From assembly GCF_001189955.1 (NCBI RefSeq), contig NZ_LFLT01000021.1:23907-87906 (forward strand): 64,000 nt of DNA. Reading direction: 5' to 3'. Origin of the DNA: Herbaspirillum chlorophenolicum. Its GTDB lineage: Bacteria; Pseudomonadota; Gammaproteobacteria; Burkholderiales; Burkholderiaceae_D. The notes below the pieces were generated by a model. It worked only from the letters and a program-made list of their open reading frames with translations. It was not told the DNA's origin and ran no database searches. Of the stretch, positions 1-8,321 are shown piece by piece; within the stretch, counting starts at the first letter, position 1; every line of letters begins with the position of its first letter. The position numbers and the translations under genes are program-made.

Positions 1-1
1 C

Positions 2-652
2 GGCATCCTGCATACCGGCTACAACCTGTTCCTGATCCGTGCCTACAAGATCGGCGACTTCGGCCAGTCCTACCCCATCGCGCGCGGCTCCTCGCCGCTG
101 CTGGTGGCGCTGGGCGCGGCGGTTTTCGCCGGCGAGCAATTGGGCATCTATACCGCGATCGGCATCGCGCTGGTCTCCGTGGGCATCGTCAGCCTGGCCA
201 ACCTGCGCAGCATCGGCAACCGCGAACACCTGTCCGCACCGGCAGCCGCCTTCGCCACCGGCGCCTTCATCGCGGCCTACACCGTCACCGACGGCATCGG
301 CGCGCGCCAGGCCGGCGACTCGATTTCCTATGCCGGCTGGCTGTTCGTGCTCGACAGCATTCCGCTGGCGCTGATCTACCTCTACAAGCATCGCCGTTCG
401 CCCATCGCCCTGGGCGAGCGCGACACCTGGCTCAGCCTGTTCGGCGGCGTGATGTCGCTGCTGGCCTACGGCATCGTCATCTGGGCCGTCACGCTGGCGC
501 CGATGGGCATGGTCTCGGCGCTGCGCGAAACCTCGGTGCTGTTCGCGCTGCTGATCGGCTGGATCTTCCTGGGCGAAAAATTGACGCTGCGGCGGGTCCT
601 GTCTTGCGTGGTGATCGCGGCAGGCGCGGTGGTGCTGGGCATGCGGCATTAA
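2..652 (+). CDS. EamA/DMT-family membrane transporter, 5'-truncated
   Basis: The reading frame is already open at base 2, so the start lies outside the window; about 216 residues remain. They are strongly hydrophobic with repeated membrane segments and look like one and a half EamA (drug/metabolite transporter) units. The final helix pair carries the EamA-typical pattern of small residues, a charged GEKLT loop and a last helix ending in GMRH. EamA proteins are inner-membrane permeases for metabolites or amino acids. The substrate cannot be told from the sequence. The gene converges on the chemoreceptor that follows on the minus strand. Confidence 0.85.
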   Translation, partial: GILHTGYNLFLIRAYKIGDFGQSYPIARGSSPLLVALGAAVFAGEQLGIYTAIGIALVSVGIVSLANLRSIGNREHLSAPAAAFATGAFIAAYTVTDGIGARQAGDSISYAGWLFVLDSIPLALIYLYKHRRSPIALGERDTWLSLFGGVMSLLAYGIVIWAVTLAPMGMVSALRETSVLFALLIGWIFLGEKLTLRRVLSCVVIAAGAVVLGMRH

Positions 653-698
653 AAGCGGCTTGCTGCCGCCCGGCACGAATGCAGTTGGCCCGAGGGAT

Positions 699-2288
699 TT
701 ACTCCACCGGTAGAGCCCGGGGAGCATCAAGACGAAAGATGCTGACCAACCCCTGAAGGCCGGAAGCCTGCTCCTGCAGCGAATGCGCGGCGGCAGCGGC
801 TTGCTCCACCAGCGCCGCATTCCGCTGGGTCATATCGTCGATCTGGATGATCGCTTCATTGACCTGCTCGATGCCGCCACTCTGCTCGCGATTGGCATGG
901 GTGATTTCGGTCATTACCTCCGTCACACGTCTGATGCTGGCGACGATATCCTGCATGGTGCTGCCGGCCTGCCCGACCAGCCTGCTGCCGTTCTCGACCT
1001 TGCCGACAGAGTCGCCGATCAGCACCTTGATTTCTTTCGCGGCGGACGCCGAGCGCTGGGCAAGCGTTCTCACCTCGGATGCGACCACCGCAAAACCGCG
1101 CCCCTGCTCACCCGCACGCGCGGCTTCCACCGCCGCATTCAAGGCCAGGATATTGGTCTGGAAGGCGATGCCGTCGATCACGCTGACGATGTCGGCCACC
1201 TTTTGCGAAGAGGCATTGATCGACTGCATGGTGTCCACCACTTGCGACACGATCTCGCCGCCCTGCACCGCCACGCTGGACGCTGCCGATGCCAGCGCGT
1301 TGGCCTGCTGGGCATTTTCGGCGTTGTGCTTGACAGTGGCGTTCAACTGTTCCATCGACGAGGCAGTCTCTTCCAGCGCGCCGGCCTGCTGCTCGGTGCG
1401 CGAAGACAAATCGAGGTTGCCGCGGGCAATCTCGGTTGAAGCGGTTGTGATGGTATCTGCGCCTGTGCGCACCTGCGATACGATCGCCGCCAGCTTGTCG
1501 CGCATGGCTTTCATGGCGGCCATCAGGCTGCCCTGGTCGCCCTCCCGCAAGGCAATCTCCATGGCCAAGTCGCCCTCTGCAATCCGGCTGGCAATACGTG
1601 CAGCGTCATCGGGCTCGCCGCCCAGTTTGCGCAGCAGATGGCGGGTGATCCAGAAAGCCGCCAAACCGGCCGTGACAACACCCATGGCGCTGATGACCAG
1701 CATCAGCAAACGCGCCTCGGCGTAAGCCCTGGCGCTGGTTGCCGCCGCCTCCTGGTTGAGCTTGTCTTCGAGCAGAGCCAATGCCTTGAGTTCGGCTTGC
1801 CATGCCTTCTGCACCGGCAGATATTGCGACTTCAAGAATTCCACCAGCTCATAGGACTCGCTCTGCTGGCGGATATCGATACCTTCCGCGATCACCTTGC
1901 GGGCGTTATCCGCCAGTTTGGCAATCCTGGCGAACGCTGCCTTTTCTTCGGCAGTGGTGCCAGGAAAAGCATCGAACAACTGCTGCAGATCCGCTGCGGC
2001 TTTCTGGTATTGACCGGCTTGTTCGACGATGTAGGCGGTCTCGCGCTCGACGTCTTCGTTTGATGCCGGCAACATCAGGTTGCGCAACGAAATGGAGCGC
2101 TCGGCGACGGTGTCGAGCATGGTCTTGACCAGCGCGCTTTGCGGGTTCTTCACCTCGACCACGGTATTGAAACGCGACTGCACCTGGTGCATGTTGTAGA
2201 TACCGAACGCGGTGACCAGCGCCAGCAGCGCGATGACCCAGGCAAATCCAAGGCCCAGGCGTACGCCGACCTTTGCCCGTGATGGCAT
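699..2288 (-). CDS. Methyl-accepting chemotaxis protein, last gene of the lyase/ABC operon
   Basis: A 529-residue chemoreceptor. It has an N-terminal membrane helix (about residues 8-30), a helical periplasmic domain of about 160 residues of the four-helix-bundle type, a second membrane helix (about 192-213), a HAMP segment and a long cytoplasmic signalling coiled coil. The tip has the invariant [20 protein letters not shown] stretch. An in-frame start 14 codons upstream exists, but the ATG at 2288 follows a strong GGAGGAG ribosome site and is preferred. It lies 75 bases behind the ABC ATPase gene on the same strand and is probably co-transcribed. That suggests it senses the imported substrate or its complex with the binding protein, which is inference. 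No CheR-tethering pentapeptide is visible at the C-terminus. Confidence 0.93.
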   Translation of the reverse strand: MPSRAKVGVRLGLGFAWVIALLALVTAFGIYNMHQVQSRFNTVVEVKNPQSALVKTMLDTVAERSISLRNLMLPASNEDVERETAYIVEQAGQYQKAAADLQQLFDAFPGTTAEEKAAFARIAKLADNARKVIAEGIDIRQQSESYELVEFLKSQYLPVQKAWQAELKALALLEDKLNQEAAATSARAYAEARLLMLVISAMGVVTAGLAAFWITRHLLRKLGGEPDDAARIASRIAEGDLAMEIALREGDQGSLMAAMKAMRDKLAAIVSQVRTGADTITTASTEIARGNLDLSSRTEQQAGALEETASSMEQLNATVKHNAENAQQANALASAASSVAVQGGEIVSQVVDTMQSINASSQKVADIVSVIDGIAFQTNILALNAAVEAARAGEQGRGFAVVASEVRTLAQRSASAAKEIKVLIGDSVGKVENGSRLVGQAGSTMQDIVASIRRVTEVMTEITHANREQSGGIEQVNEAIIQIDDMTQRNAALVEQAAAAAHSLQEQASGLQGLVSIFRLDAPRALPVE

Positions 2289-2363
2289 GGCTGTCTCCTC
2301 CGATGATTGTGCGGAATACGGCAGAACCACCTTATTGCGGATGGTTTCTGGTTTGAAAACTGC

Positions 2364-3116
2364 TTAGAGAACGTGCCCCAGGAATTCCCGGGTACGCGCA
2401 TCCTTCGGCGAATCGAAGAATTCAGCCGGCGCACCGTGCTCGACGATGAGCCCCTTGTCGGTGAAGTAGACCTGATGGGCCACTTCGCGGGCAAAGCGCA
2501 TTTCGTGCGTGACGAGGATACAAGTCATGCCCTCTTCAACCAGCTCGCGGATGGTCGCCAGCACTTCCTTCACCGTTTCCGGATCGAGCGCTGCCGTCAC
2601 TTCGTCGAACAGCATCACGCTGGGGCGCATGGCCAGCGCACGGGCAATCGCCACACGCTGCTGCTGGCCGCCGGAGAGATGGCCGGGATAGGCCTTCTCC
2701 TTGCCGGTCAGGCGGACTTTTTCCAGCAGCTTGTTGGCGCGCTCGCGCACCTCTTCCGCATCCTGCTTGAGCACCTGCGTGGGCGCCAGCATGATGTTTT
2801 CCAGTACCGTCATGTGCGGGAAGAGGTTGTATTGCTGGAACACCATGCAGACATCCTTGCGCAAGGCGATGCGGTCTTCGTTGGTGCGCAGGGCGTGCAC
2901 GGCGTGGCCGGCGGCCTCGATCTTGCCGCCGTCTGCCGCCACCAGGCCGTTGATGCAGCGCAAGAGCGTGGACTTGCCCGAGCCCGACGGGCCGATCAGC
3001 GCCACCGCCTCGCCCTTGTTGACGGTCATCGACACGCCGCGCAGCACCTGGTTGTCGCCGAATGCCTTGGTAACGTCGCTGACCTGGACGATCGGGCCTT
3101 GTAGATTCATGTTCAT
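2364..3116 (-). CDS. Polar amino acid ABC transporter ATP-binding protein
   Basis: A 250-residue ATPase of the GlnQ/HisP family that energises the two permeases encoded just upstream. Walker A (GPSGSGKST) is at residues 42-50, the signature LSGGQQQRV is near 148 and Walker B with FDEVTAALDP follows; an H-loop VTHEM is present. The family accepts the V in place of the usual P after the catalytic Glu. The ATG at 3116 has a good GGAGA site. The gene is 51 bases downstream of the last permease and completes an SBP-permease-permease-ATPase set for a polar, probably acidic, amino-acid-like substrate. Confidence 0.94.
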   Translation of the reverse strand: MNMNLQGPIVQVSDVTKAFGDNQVLRGVSMTVNKGEAVALIGPSGSGKSTLLRCINGLVAADGGKIEAAGHAVHALRTNEDRIALRKDVCMVFQQYNLFPHMTVLENIMLAPTQVLKQDAEEVRERANKLLEKVRLTGKEKAYPGHLSGGQQQRVAIARALAMRPSVMLFDEVTAALDPETVKEVLATIRELVEEGMTCILVTHEMRFAREVAHQVYFTDKGLIVEHGAPAEFFDSPKDARTREFLGHVL

Positions 3117-3167
3117 TATTTGTCTCCTGTTATCTGTATCTTGTCCGTACCGGCGCCATCCTCGGGA

Positions 3168-3932
3168 TCAGACAATGGCGTAGCGCTTTTCCAGCGACCG
3201 CGTCCACTTGGCAATCGGCGCGCAGTAGGCAAAGAAAAGCACCAGCAGCAACCCATACACCGGCATCAGCAAGGCCGGGCTGTTTTCCGCCGACAGCACC
3301 GAGCGCGCCACGGTCACGCTGTCTTCCACGCCGACGATCGATACCAGGGGCGTCGCCATCATCAGCACGGCATAGGCGTTCATCCACGGCGGCACCATGC
3401 GCTTGACGGCTTGCGGCAGGATGACCAGCTTCAAGGTCTGCCAACGGCTCAGCGCCAGCGCATCGGCGGCCTCCCATTGTCCCGACTGCAAGGACTGGAT
3501 ACCGCCGCGCACCACTTCCGAGACATTGCCCATGACCGGCAAGGTCAGGCCGATGATGCCCTTGACCCAGCCCGGGAACGGCACCGAAATACCGAATACG
3601 CTGAACTGGTTGGGCAACAGCATCACGCAGAAGAACAGCAGCACCAGCCAGGGCGCATTGCGGAAGAACTGCGTCGTCCAGCTGGAGAACTTGCGCGTCA
3701 GGCCCGCCTGTGCGATCTGGCCGATACCCAATACGGCGCCGAGTACCGTGCCCAGCGCCATCGACGCAAAGCTGATGCCCACGTCTACGGCAAACCCCTT
3801 GAGCAGCAGCGGAATCCACTTCACCAGTGCGGTCACCGAGGCTTCGCCGGTGCTGGCCAGTGCCGGTGCACAAGCCGCCATGCCAATGGCCGCGAGGAGC
3901 CATGTCGATTTCAAAGAATTGGCAGATTTCAT
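3168..3932 (-). CDS. Polar amino acid ABC transporter permease
   Basis: A 254-residue integral membrane protein of the HisM/GltK type. It has a signal-like first helix, about five membrane helices and the EAADAL-x8-LPQA coupling loop (EAA motif) that contacts the ATPase. The frame stays open far upstream, but the ATG at 3932 overlaps the previous permease's stop codon (ATGA) and gives the normal family length. Translational coupling with the preceding permease is likely, and the two should form the heterodimeric membrane channel. The N-terminus (residues 1-27) looks like a cleavable signal, which is slightly unusual for a permease. Confidence 0.92.
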   Translation of the reverse strand: MKSANSLKSTWLLAAIGMAACAPALASTGEASVTALVKWIPLLLKGFAVDVGISFASMALGTVLGAVLGIGQIAQAGLTRKFSSWTTQFFRNAPWLVLLFFCVMLLPNQFSVFGISVPFPGWVKGIIGLTLPVMGNVSEVVRGGIQSLQSGQWEAADALALSRWQTLKLVILPQAVKRMVPPWMNAYAVLMMATPLVSIVGVEDSVTVARSVLSAENSPALLMPVYGLLLVLFFAYCAPIAKWTRSLEKRYAIV

Positions 3933-4666
3933 GCTCGCCCCCATCCCGGCACTGCGGTGACTTGTTCGATCTTGTGCATCATCCAGGTGAAGGCACCGAT
4001 GACCACCATGTAAAACACCAGAAGCACCACCATCATTTCCATGGCGTTCAGGCTTTCCGACCAGATTTGCGACGAGGCATAAAGCAGCTCGGGTACGGCG
4101 ATCGCAAAGGCATTGGTGGTGGTCTTGATCAGGTTGACCAGATTGTTGTTGAGGCCCGCCAGGCTGATACGCACCGCCAGCGGCAACACCACCATGCGGA
4201 AGATCTGGCGCTGGTTCATGCCCAGCGCATCGGCTGCTTCGATCGTCGATCTGGGCACCGCTTCGATGCCGGAACGAAAAATCTCCACATTGAACGCGCC
4301 GGCGTACAGCGTGAGCGAAGCAATCGCCCAGGTGACGTTGCCCAGCAGCGGCTGCGACTGGCCGGCCAATGATCCCAGCGCTGGGCCGAGTGCGAAGTAG
4401 AAGAAATACAGCTGCACCAGCGGCGGCGTATTGCGGAACAACTGCACATAGCCATCCACGATGCGCCGCGTGGCCTTCCCGCCCACGAACTGCAGATAGG
4501 CGCCAATGGCGCCTACCGCCAGGCTGCCGATGATCGATGCCAGCGACAGCCAGACGGTGTACTGGATCCCTTGCAGGAATTGCGCCTGGTCGTAACTGTC
4601 GTAGAAGATGGAAAAATTGAGGTGGTGCGTGGCATTCAATTGCCTGAAGAATTCGGCGACATCCAT
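3929..4666 (-). CDS. Polar amino acid ABC transporter permease
   Basis: A 245-residue permease of the HisQM/GltJ family. It has an N-terminal amphipathic stretch, then membrane helices and the conserved EAADALGMN coupling loop followed by VLPLAV. Its ATG shares one base with the TAA of the MmgE/PrpD gene (TAATG), with an AGGAG ribosome site inside the upstream gene. Its own stop overlaps the next permease start. Such tight packing shows that enzyme and transporter are expressed as one unit. The QFLQGIQYTVWLS opening is typical of glutamate/aspartate-type permeases. Confidence 0.92.
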   Translation of the reverse strand: MDVAEFFRQLNATHHLNFSIFYDSYDQAQFLQGIQYTVWLSLASIIGSLAVGAIGAYLQFVGGKATRRIVDGYVQLFRNTPPLVQLYFFYFALGPALGSLAGQSQPLLGNVTWAIASLTLYAGAFNVEIFRSGIEAVPRSTIEAADALGMNQRQIFRMVVLPLAVRISLAGLNNNLVNLIKTTTNAFAIAVPELLYASSQIWSESLNAMEMMVVLLVFYMVVIGAFTWMMHKIEQVTAVPGWGRA

Positions 4667-6054
4667 TACGTCTCCTGCAATGCGGGTTGTCCCAGCAGGC
4701 CATGTACGTCCTGTAACTGGTCAACCTGGTGAATCGTCTCCCACAACGCTCTGGCGGCGTCCTCTGCCAGCAGCGGCGCGGTGCAGTCGATGAACTTCTG
4801 CAACAGGCGCACGTCGCCGGCGGGGTTTTGCGGCATTCCGAGTGCGGCCAGCACCGTCTTGACGACAATGCGGCCATCATGCAGACAGATTTCCACGCGC
4901 GACGCCTCCGGGCAAGCCTCCGCTTCAGCGGCCGGCACAAGGTTCGCATCGGCCTGCAGCCGGATGCGCTGCATCAGCTGCACAAGCGCCGGATCGGCAA
5001 GCGCCGCTGCGCTGAGGTGCTGCCTGCCCACGTCGCCATGCAGCAGCTTGCAGCCGATGGCAAAGGACATCGAGAACTGCGCCTGGTTTGGCATCACCGG
5101 TGCGGTGTATGGCAGGCAAGCCGCCACCAGGCCCGTACCGTCACATTGCACCGATGCGACATCGGCAGCGGTGAAGCCATGTTCTTCCATCAGCATGCCG
5201 GTTGCATCGATGGCGGCTTGCGTGGCCGAACACAGCGGATGCAATTTGTAGGCGATACCGGGATCGACCAGCGAAAAACGTTTGCCCAGCGCATCGATGG
5301 CATCCAGCTTCAGTACGCCGCCATTGAGCGTGTCGGCAAAGCCGCGGCGGCGGCCGAAGATATTCGGTTGCACGTCCACACCTGCCGCCACTGCATCGAC
5401 GGCCTCAATTCCCAGTTTGGCCGCCATGCCGCAGAGATACGGCTTGCCGGTACTGCCATGGATAGCGCGCAAGCCCAGCGGCATGTTGGCCGCCAGGCTG
5501 ATGGCGTCGGCAATCTGCGCGGCGGACAGTTTGCGCAGCTTGGCCACGCCGGCAGCTGCACCGATGACGCCCAGCGTCGTCGTGGTCCAGTGGCCTCGCT
5601 CGTACAGGCTGTCAGTCAAGGCAAGGCCGAGCGCATATTCAACTTCCACGCCGGCGACGAATGCTTCCAGAAATTGCGCGCCGGTAGCGCCCACTTCCTG
5701 CGCCACTGCCAGCACGGCCGGCAAAACCACAGCGGTACCGTGGACGATGCCGGCATAGCTGGTGTCATCAAAATCCCAGGCATGGCAGGCGGCGCCGTTA
5801 CGCAATGCGGCCGATGCCGCATCCACATGCGCAGTATCGCCTGCGACGCCACAGGCGCCGGCATGTTGCGGCAACCTTGCCACCGCTTGCGCCACTGCGC
5901 TGCGCGTGCCGGCCAGCATCACACCGATGCCATCGGCAATGCAGTCGCGCGCCACGCGCCGTGCATCCGCCGGGATACCGGCCAGCGACAGCGCAGCTAC
6001 CCACTGCGCCAGCGCCTGCCCGGCATCCCTTGCATCATTGACTGCGATACTCAT
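4666..6054 (-). CDS. MmgE/PrpD family protein (possible aminopolycarboxylate epimerase)
   Basis: A 462-residue cytoplasmic protein of the MmgE/PrpD fold. The family includes 2-methylcitrate dehydratase, cis-aconitate decarboxylase and iminodisuccinate epimerase. Recognisable features are the N-terminal helical domain with DxAHAWDFDDT-like and HGTAVVLPA segments, the central GLRAIHG and KLHPLCSATQ blocks, and the small C-terminal domain. No prpB or prpC methylcitrate genes are nearby. It is embedded between a binding protein and permeases and shares the operon with an aspartase-family lyase. That partnership favours an epimerase acting before C-N cleavage over a propionate role. Start and stop both overlap neighbours (ATGA and TAATG). 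The family is clear; the reaction is inferred. Confidence 0.85.
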   Translation of the reverse strand: MSIAVNDARDAGQALAQWVAALSLAGIPADARRVARDCIADGIGVMLAGTRSAVAQAVARLPQHAGACGVAGDTAHVDAASAALRNGAACHAWDFDDTSYAGIVHGTAVVLPAVLAVAQEVGATGAQFLEAFVAGVEVEYALGLALTDSLYERGHWTTTTLGVIGAAAGVAKLRKLSAAQIADAISLAANMPLGLRAIHGSTGKPYLCGMAAKLGIEAVDAVAAGVDVQPNIFGRRRGFADTLNGGVLKLDAIDALGKRFSLVDPGIAYKLHPLCSATQAAIDATGMLMEEHGFTAADVASVQCDGTGLVAACLPYTAPVMPNQAQFSMSFAIGCKLLHGDVGRQHLSAAALADPALVQLMQRIRLQADANLVPAAEAEACPEASRVEICLHDGRIVVKTVLAALGMPQNPAGDVRLLQKFIDCTAPLLAEDAARALWETIHQVDQLQDVHGLLGQPALQET

Positions 6055-6875
6055 TTAGCGCCTGCCTTGGTTTGCATCTCCTTCAGGAAATCGGTTTGCG
6101 GCAGGTTCCATTTCTTCTCTTCGGCGACCAGGAAGCCGGTGCGGTGCCACTCATTGACGGTCTGGCGTACGAAGTCGCCGTAGGCGCCGTTGAGTTCATT
6201 GAGCGGTACGGCAATGGCCCACAGTTGCAGGTCTTCCACCGGCAACGGGGCTTCATAGTCGGCCCACTTGGCGTCGCCACTGGCGGTAATGGAGGCCAGC
6301 AGCGTGCTGTCTTGCACGAAGCCGATACACGATCCGGTCAGCAGCGCGTTGAGCGCTTCCACATTGCCAGGGAAGGCAACAATCCTGGCGCCGTACTTTT
6401 GCGCCACGGGGCGGTTGTAGTAGGCGCCCTGCGTACCGCAGATTTCCTTGTCCTTCAGGTCAGTCCACTTCTTGATGTTGGCGCTCTTGCGCACCAGCAG
6501 GCTGGTACCGCCGGCGTAGTAGAACGGCTCGATGACGCCGACCACCTTGCGGCGCTGGTCATTGACCGACATGGTGGCGATCATCAGGTCGATGCGCCCC
6601 TGCTGCAGGAATTCAATCCGGTTGGCCGTCTGCACCGGCACCAGCTCCAGCTTGACCTTCAGGCGCTTGGCCAGGTCCGCGGCCAGATCCGGCTCCAGAC
6701 CGACAACCTTGCCGCTCGGATCCAGATGGCCGAATGGACGGTAGTCGGTCTTGACGCCTACACGCAGCAAGCCTTCGGACTTGATGCGGTCCAGCGTCGG
6801 CGTCTGTGCCTGGACGCCTGCCATCATGGCCAGTCCGGCCGCTGCCGTGATCACGCTCAGTATCAGTTTTTTCAT
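6051..6875 (-). CDS. Amino-acid-type ABC transporter substrate-binding protein
   Basis: A 274-residue periplasmic binding protein (SBP_bac_3 type). It has a clean signal peptide (KKLILSVITAAAGLAMMAGVQA, cleavage near residue 23) and then the family opening LDRIKSEGLLRVGVKTDYRPFG. Other family marks are GLEPDLAADLAKRL and the RIDLMIATMSVNDQRR block, where the Arg usually contacts the substrate alpha-carboxylate. The ATG at 6875 has a GAGGAGA site. It lies 44 bases after the lyase gene and overlaps the MmgE/PrpD start. The ligand is presumably what the lyase and MmgE/PrpD protein degrade. Confidence 0.93.
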   Translation of the reverse strand: MKKLILSVITAAAGLAMMAGVQAQTPTLDRIKSEGLLRVGVKTDYRPFGHLDPSGKVVGLEPDLAADLAKRLKVKLELVPVQTANRIEFLQQGRIDLMIATMSVNDQRRKVVGVIEPFYYAGGTSLLVRKSANIKKWTDLKDKEICGTQGAYYNRPVAQKYGARIVAFPGNVEALNALLTGSCIGFVQDSTLLASITASGDAKWADYEAPLPVEDLQLWAIAVPLNELNGAYGDFVRQTVNEWHRTGFLVAEEKKWNLPQTDFLKEMQTKAGAK

Positions 6876-6919
6876 GTTCGTCTCCTCAAGTGGTTGTTGG
6901 TCTTTATAGGTCTGGCTGC

Positions 6920-8320
6920 TCAGGCGTCTAACGCGGTTGACTCCCTTGTCAGCCTGATCGCTTCATCCCGGCTCAGGATGCCGCGCTCTTCGAAAACGTC
7001 GATCAGCGTGCGGCCTTCGCTGGCAGCCTGGCGCACGATCTTGCTGACCTGCGCATAGCCCAGTTTCGGAATCAGCGCGGTGGCAATCGCCGTCGAGTCC
7101 AGCAAATGGCGCTCGTTGACCTGTTCGCTGGCCTGCAGGCCGCTGATGCATTTTTCGCGGAACAGGCGGATGCCATTGGTCAGCAGATGGATCGAGTCGT
7201 ACAGGCGATCCGCCACGACCGGCTCGAAGTGGTTGATCTCCAGCTGGCCGCCCTGGTTGGCCTGGGCGATACAAACGTCGTTGCCGACCACGGCATAGCC
7301 GATCTGCATCATGCTCATGGGCAGCACCGGGTTGATCTTGCCCGGCATGATGGAGGAACCCGCCTGCACCGCCGGCAGCTCCAGTTCGCCGAGACCGCCG
7401 TTGGGGCCGGAGGATAACAGGATCAGGTCGGAGGCAATCTTGGCGATGGAGGTCGCGCAAGTGCGTAGCTCGCCCGAGACGCGCGTGAAGGTGTCGAGGT
7501 TCTGCATGGCGTCGAAGGCATCATCGGCCGGCACGAACGGCACGCCGGTGACGCCGGACAGGTGTGCATACACGCTGGCCTTGTAGCCACGCGGCGCGCC
7601 AAAGCCGGTGCCGATGGCGGTGCCGCCCAGCGGCAGCACGCGCAGCTCATCGCGTACGGCCCTGACCTTTTCGCCCAGGCGGGCAGCCAGTGCGGCATAG
7701 CCGCCGAACGTTTGTCCAAGCAGCATCGGCTGCGCATCCTGGAAGCAGGTGCGGCCCAGATGCAGCACGTCCTTGAATTGCTCCGCCTTGGCTTGCAGGC
7801 TGGCGGCAAATGCGTCGAGTTCGTCGGCCAGGGGTGCCAGCAAGGCATAGGCGGCGATCTTCATCGCAGCGGGATAGACATCGTTGGTCGACTGCGAACG
7901 GTTGACGTGGTCGTTCGGATGGACCCGGTCGTAGCTGCCGGGCTGGCCGCCCAGCAATTGCTGCGCACGGTTGGCGACGACTTCATTGATGTTCATGTTG
8001 GTGGAAGTGCCGCCCGAGCCTTCCATGAAATCGACCACCATGAACCGGTCGTGCTGGCCGTCGGCGATCTCGCGGCAGGCCTGGACGATAGCGGTGGCTT
8101 GCGCATCGTCGATGACCCCCATGTCGCGGTTGGCCAGTGCGGCAGCCCATTTGCACTGGGCAAAGGCGCGCACGAATTCGCGCTCGGCGCCGATGGCATT
8201 GGTGGATACCGTCAGGTTTTCTACACCGCGAATGGTATTGACGCCGTATAGCGCATCGGATGGAATCTGGACCGTGCCCAGGTAATCTGCTTCTGAGCGA
8301 TGTGTGGATGTCGCCGACAT
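6920..8320 (-). CDS. Aspartase/fumarase superfamily C-N lyase, aspartase-like
   Basis: A 466-residue homotetrameric-type lyase close to aspartate ammonia-lyase. Visible conserved blocks are GGTSTNMNINEV, NDHVNRSQSTND and the catalytic flexible loop GSSIMPGKINPV at residues 321-332, whose first Ser pair includes the catalytic base of the superfamily. Right after the loop, aspartases normally read PE-x2-NQ, but here it is PMSMMQ, so a usually conserved Glu and Asn are replaced by Met. This points to an altered substrate, for example an N-substituted aspartate such as iminodisuccinate. A GGAGAT ribosome site precedes ATG 8320 and overlaps the end of lysR. True aspartase remains the alternative. 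Confidence 0.88.
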   Translation of the reverse strand: MSATSTHRSEADYLGTVQIPSDALYGVNTIRGVENLTVSTNAIGAEREFVRAFAQCKWAAALANRDMGVIDDAQATAIVQACREIADGQHDRFMVVDFMEGSGGTSTNMNINEVVANRAQQLLGGQPGSYDRVHPNDHVNRSQSTNDVYPAAMKIAAYALLAPLADELDAFAASLQAKAEQFKDVLHLGRTCFQDAQPMLLGQTFGGYAALAARLGEKVRAVRDELRVLPLGGTAIGTGFGAPRGYKASVYAHLSGVTGVPFVPADDAFDAMQNLDTFTRVSGELRTCATSIAKIASDLILLSSGPNGGLGELELPAVQAGSSIMPGKINPVLPMSMMQIGYAVVGNDVCIAQANQGGQLEINHFEPVVADRLYDSIHLLTNGIRLFREKCISGLQASEQVNERHLLDSTAIATALIPKLGYAQVSKIVRQAASEGRTLIDVFEERGILSRDEAIRLTRESTALDA

Positions 8321-8321
8321 G

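Noticed and set aside
3933..4949. N-terminal extension giving a 593-residue fusion with the permease ending at 3168
   Set aside because: The extension is antisense-like, Arg-rich and overlaps another permease and PrpD gene in a different frame; the permease starts at 3932 by an ATGA overlap.
4666..6054. MmgE/PrpD gene as prpD of the methylcitrate cycle
   Set aside because: No prpB, prpC or acnD homologue is nearby, and the gene is locked between ABC transporter genes and an aspartase-like lyase.
4729..6183. 484-codon plus-strand open frame across the MmgE/PrpD gene
   Set aside because: Antisense to a clear MmgE/PrpD protein; composition (His, Gln, Arg-rich) is that of a GC-rich shadow frame, and there is no ribosome site.
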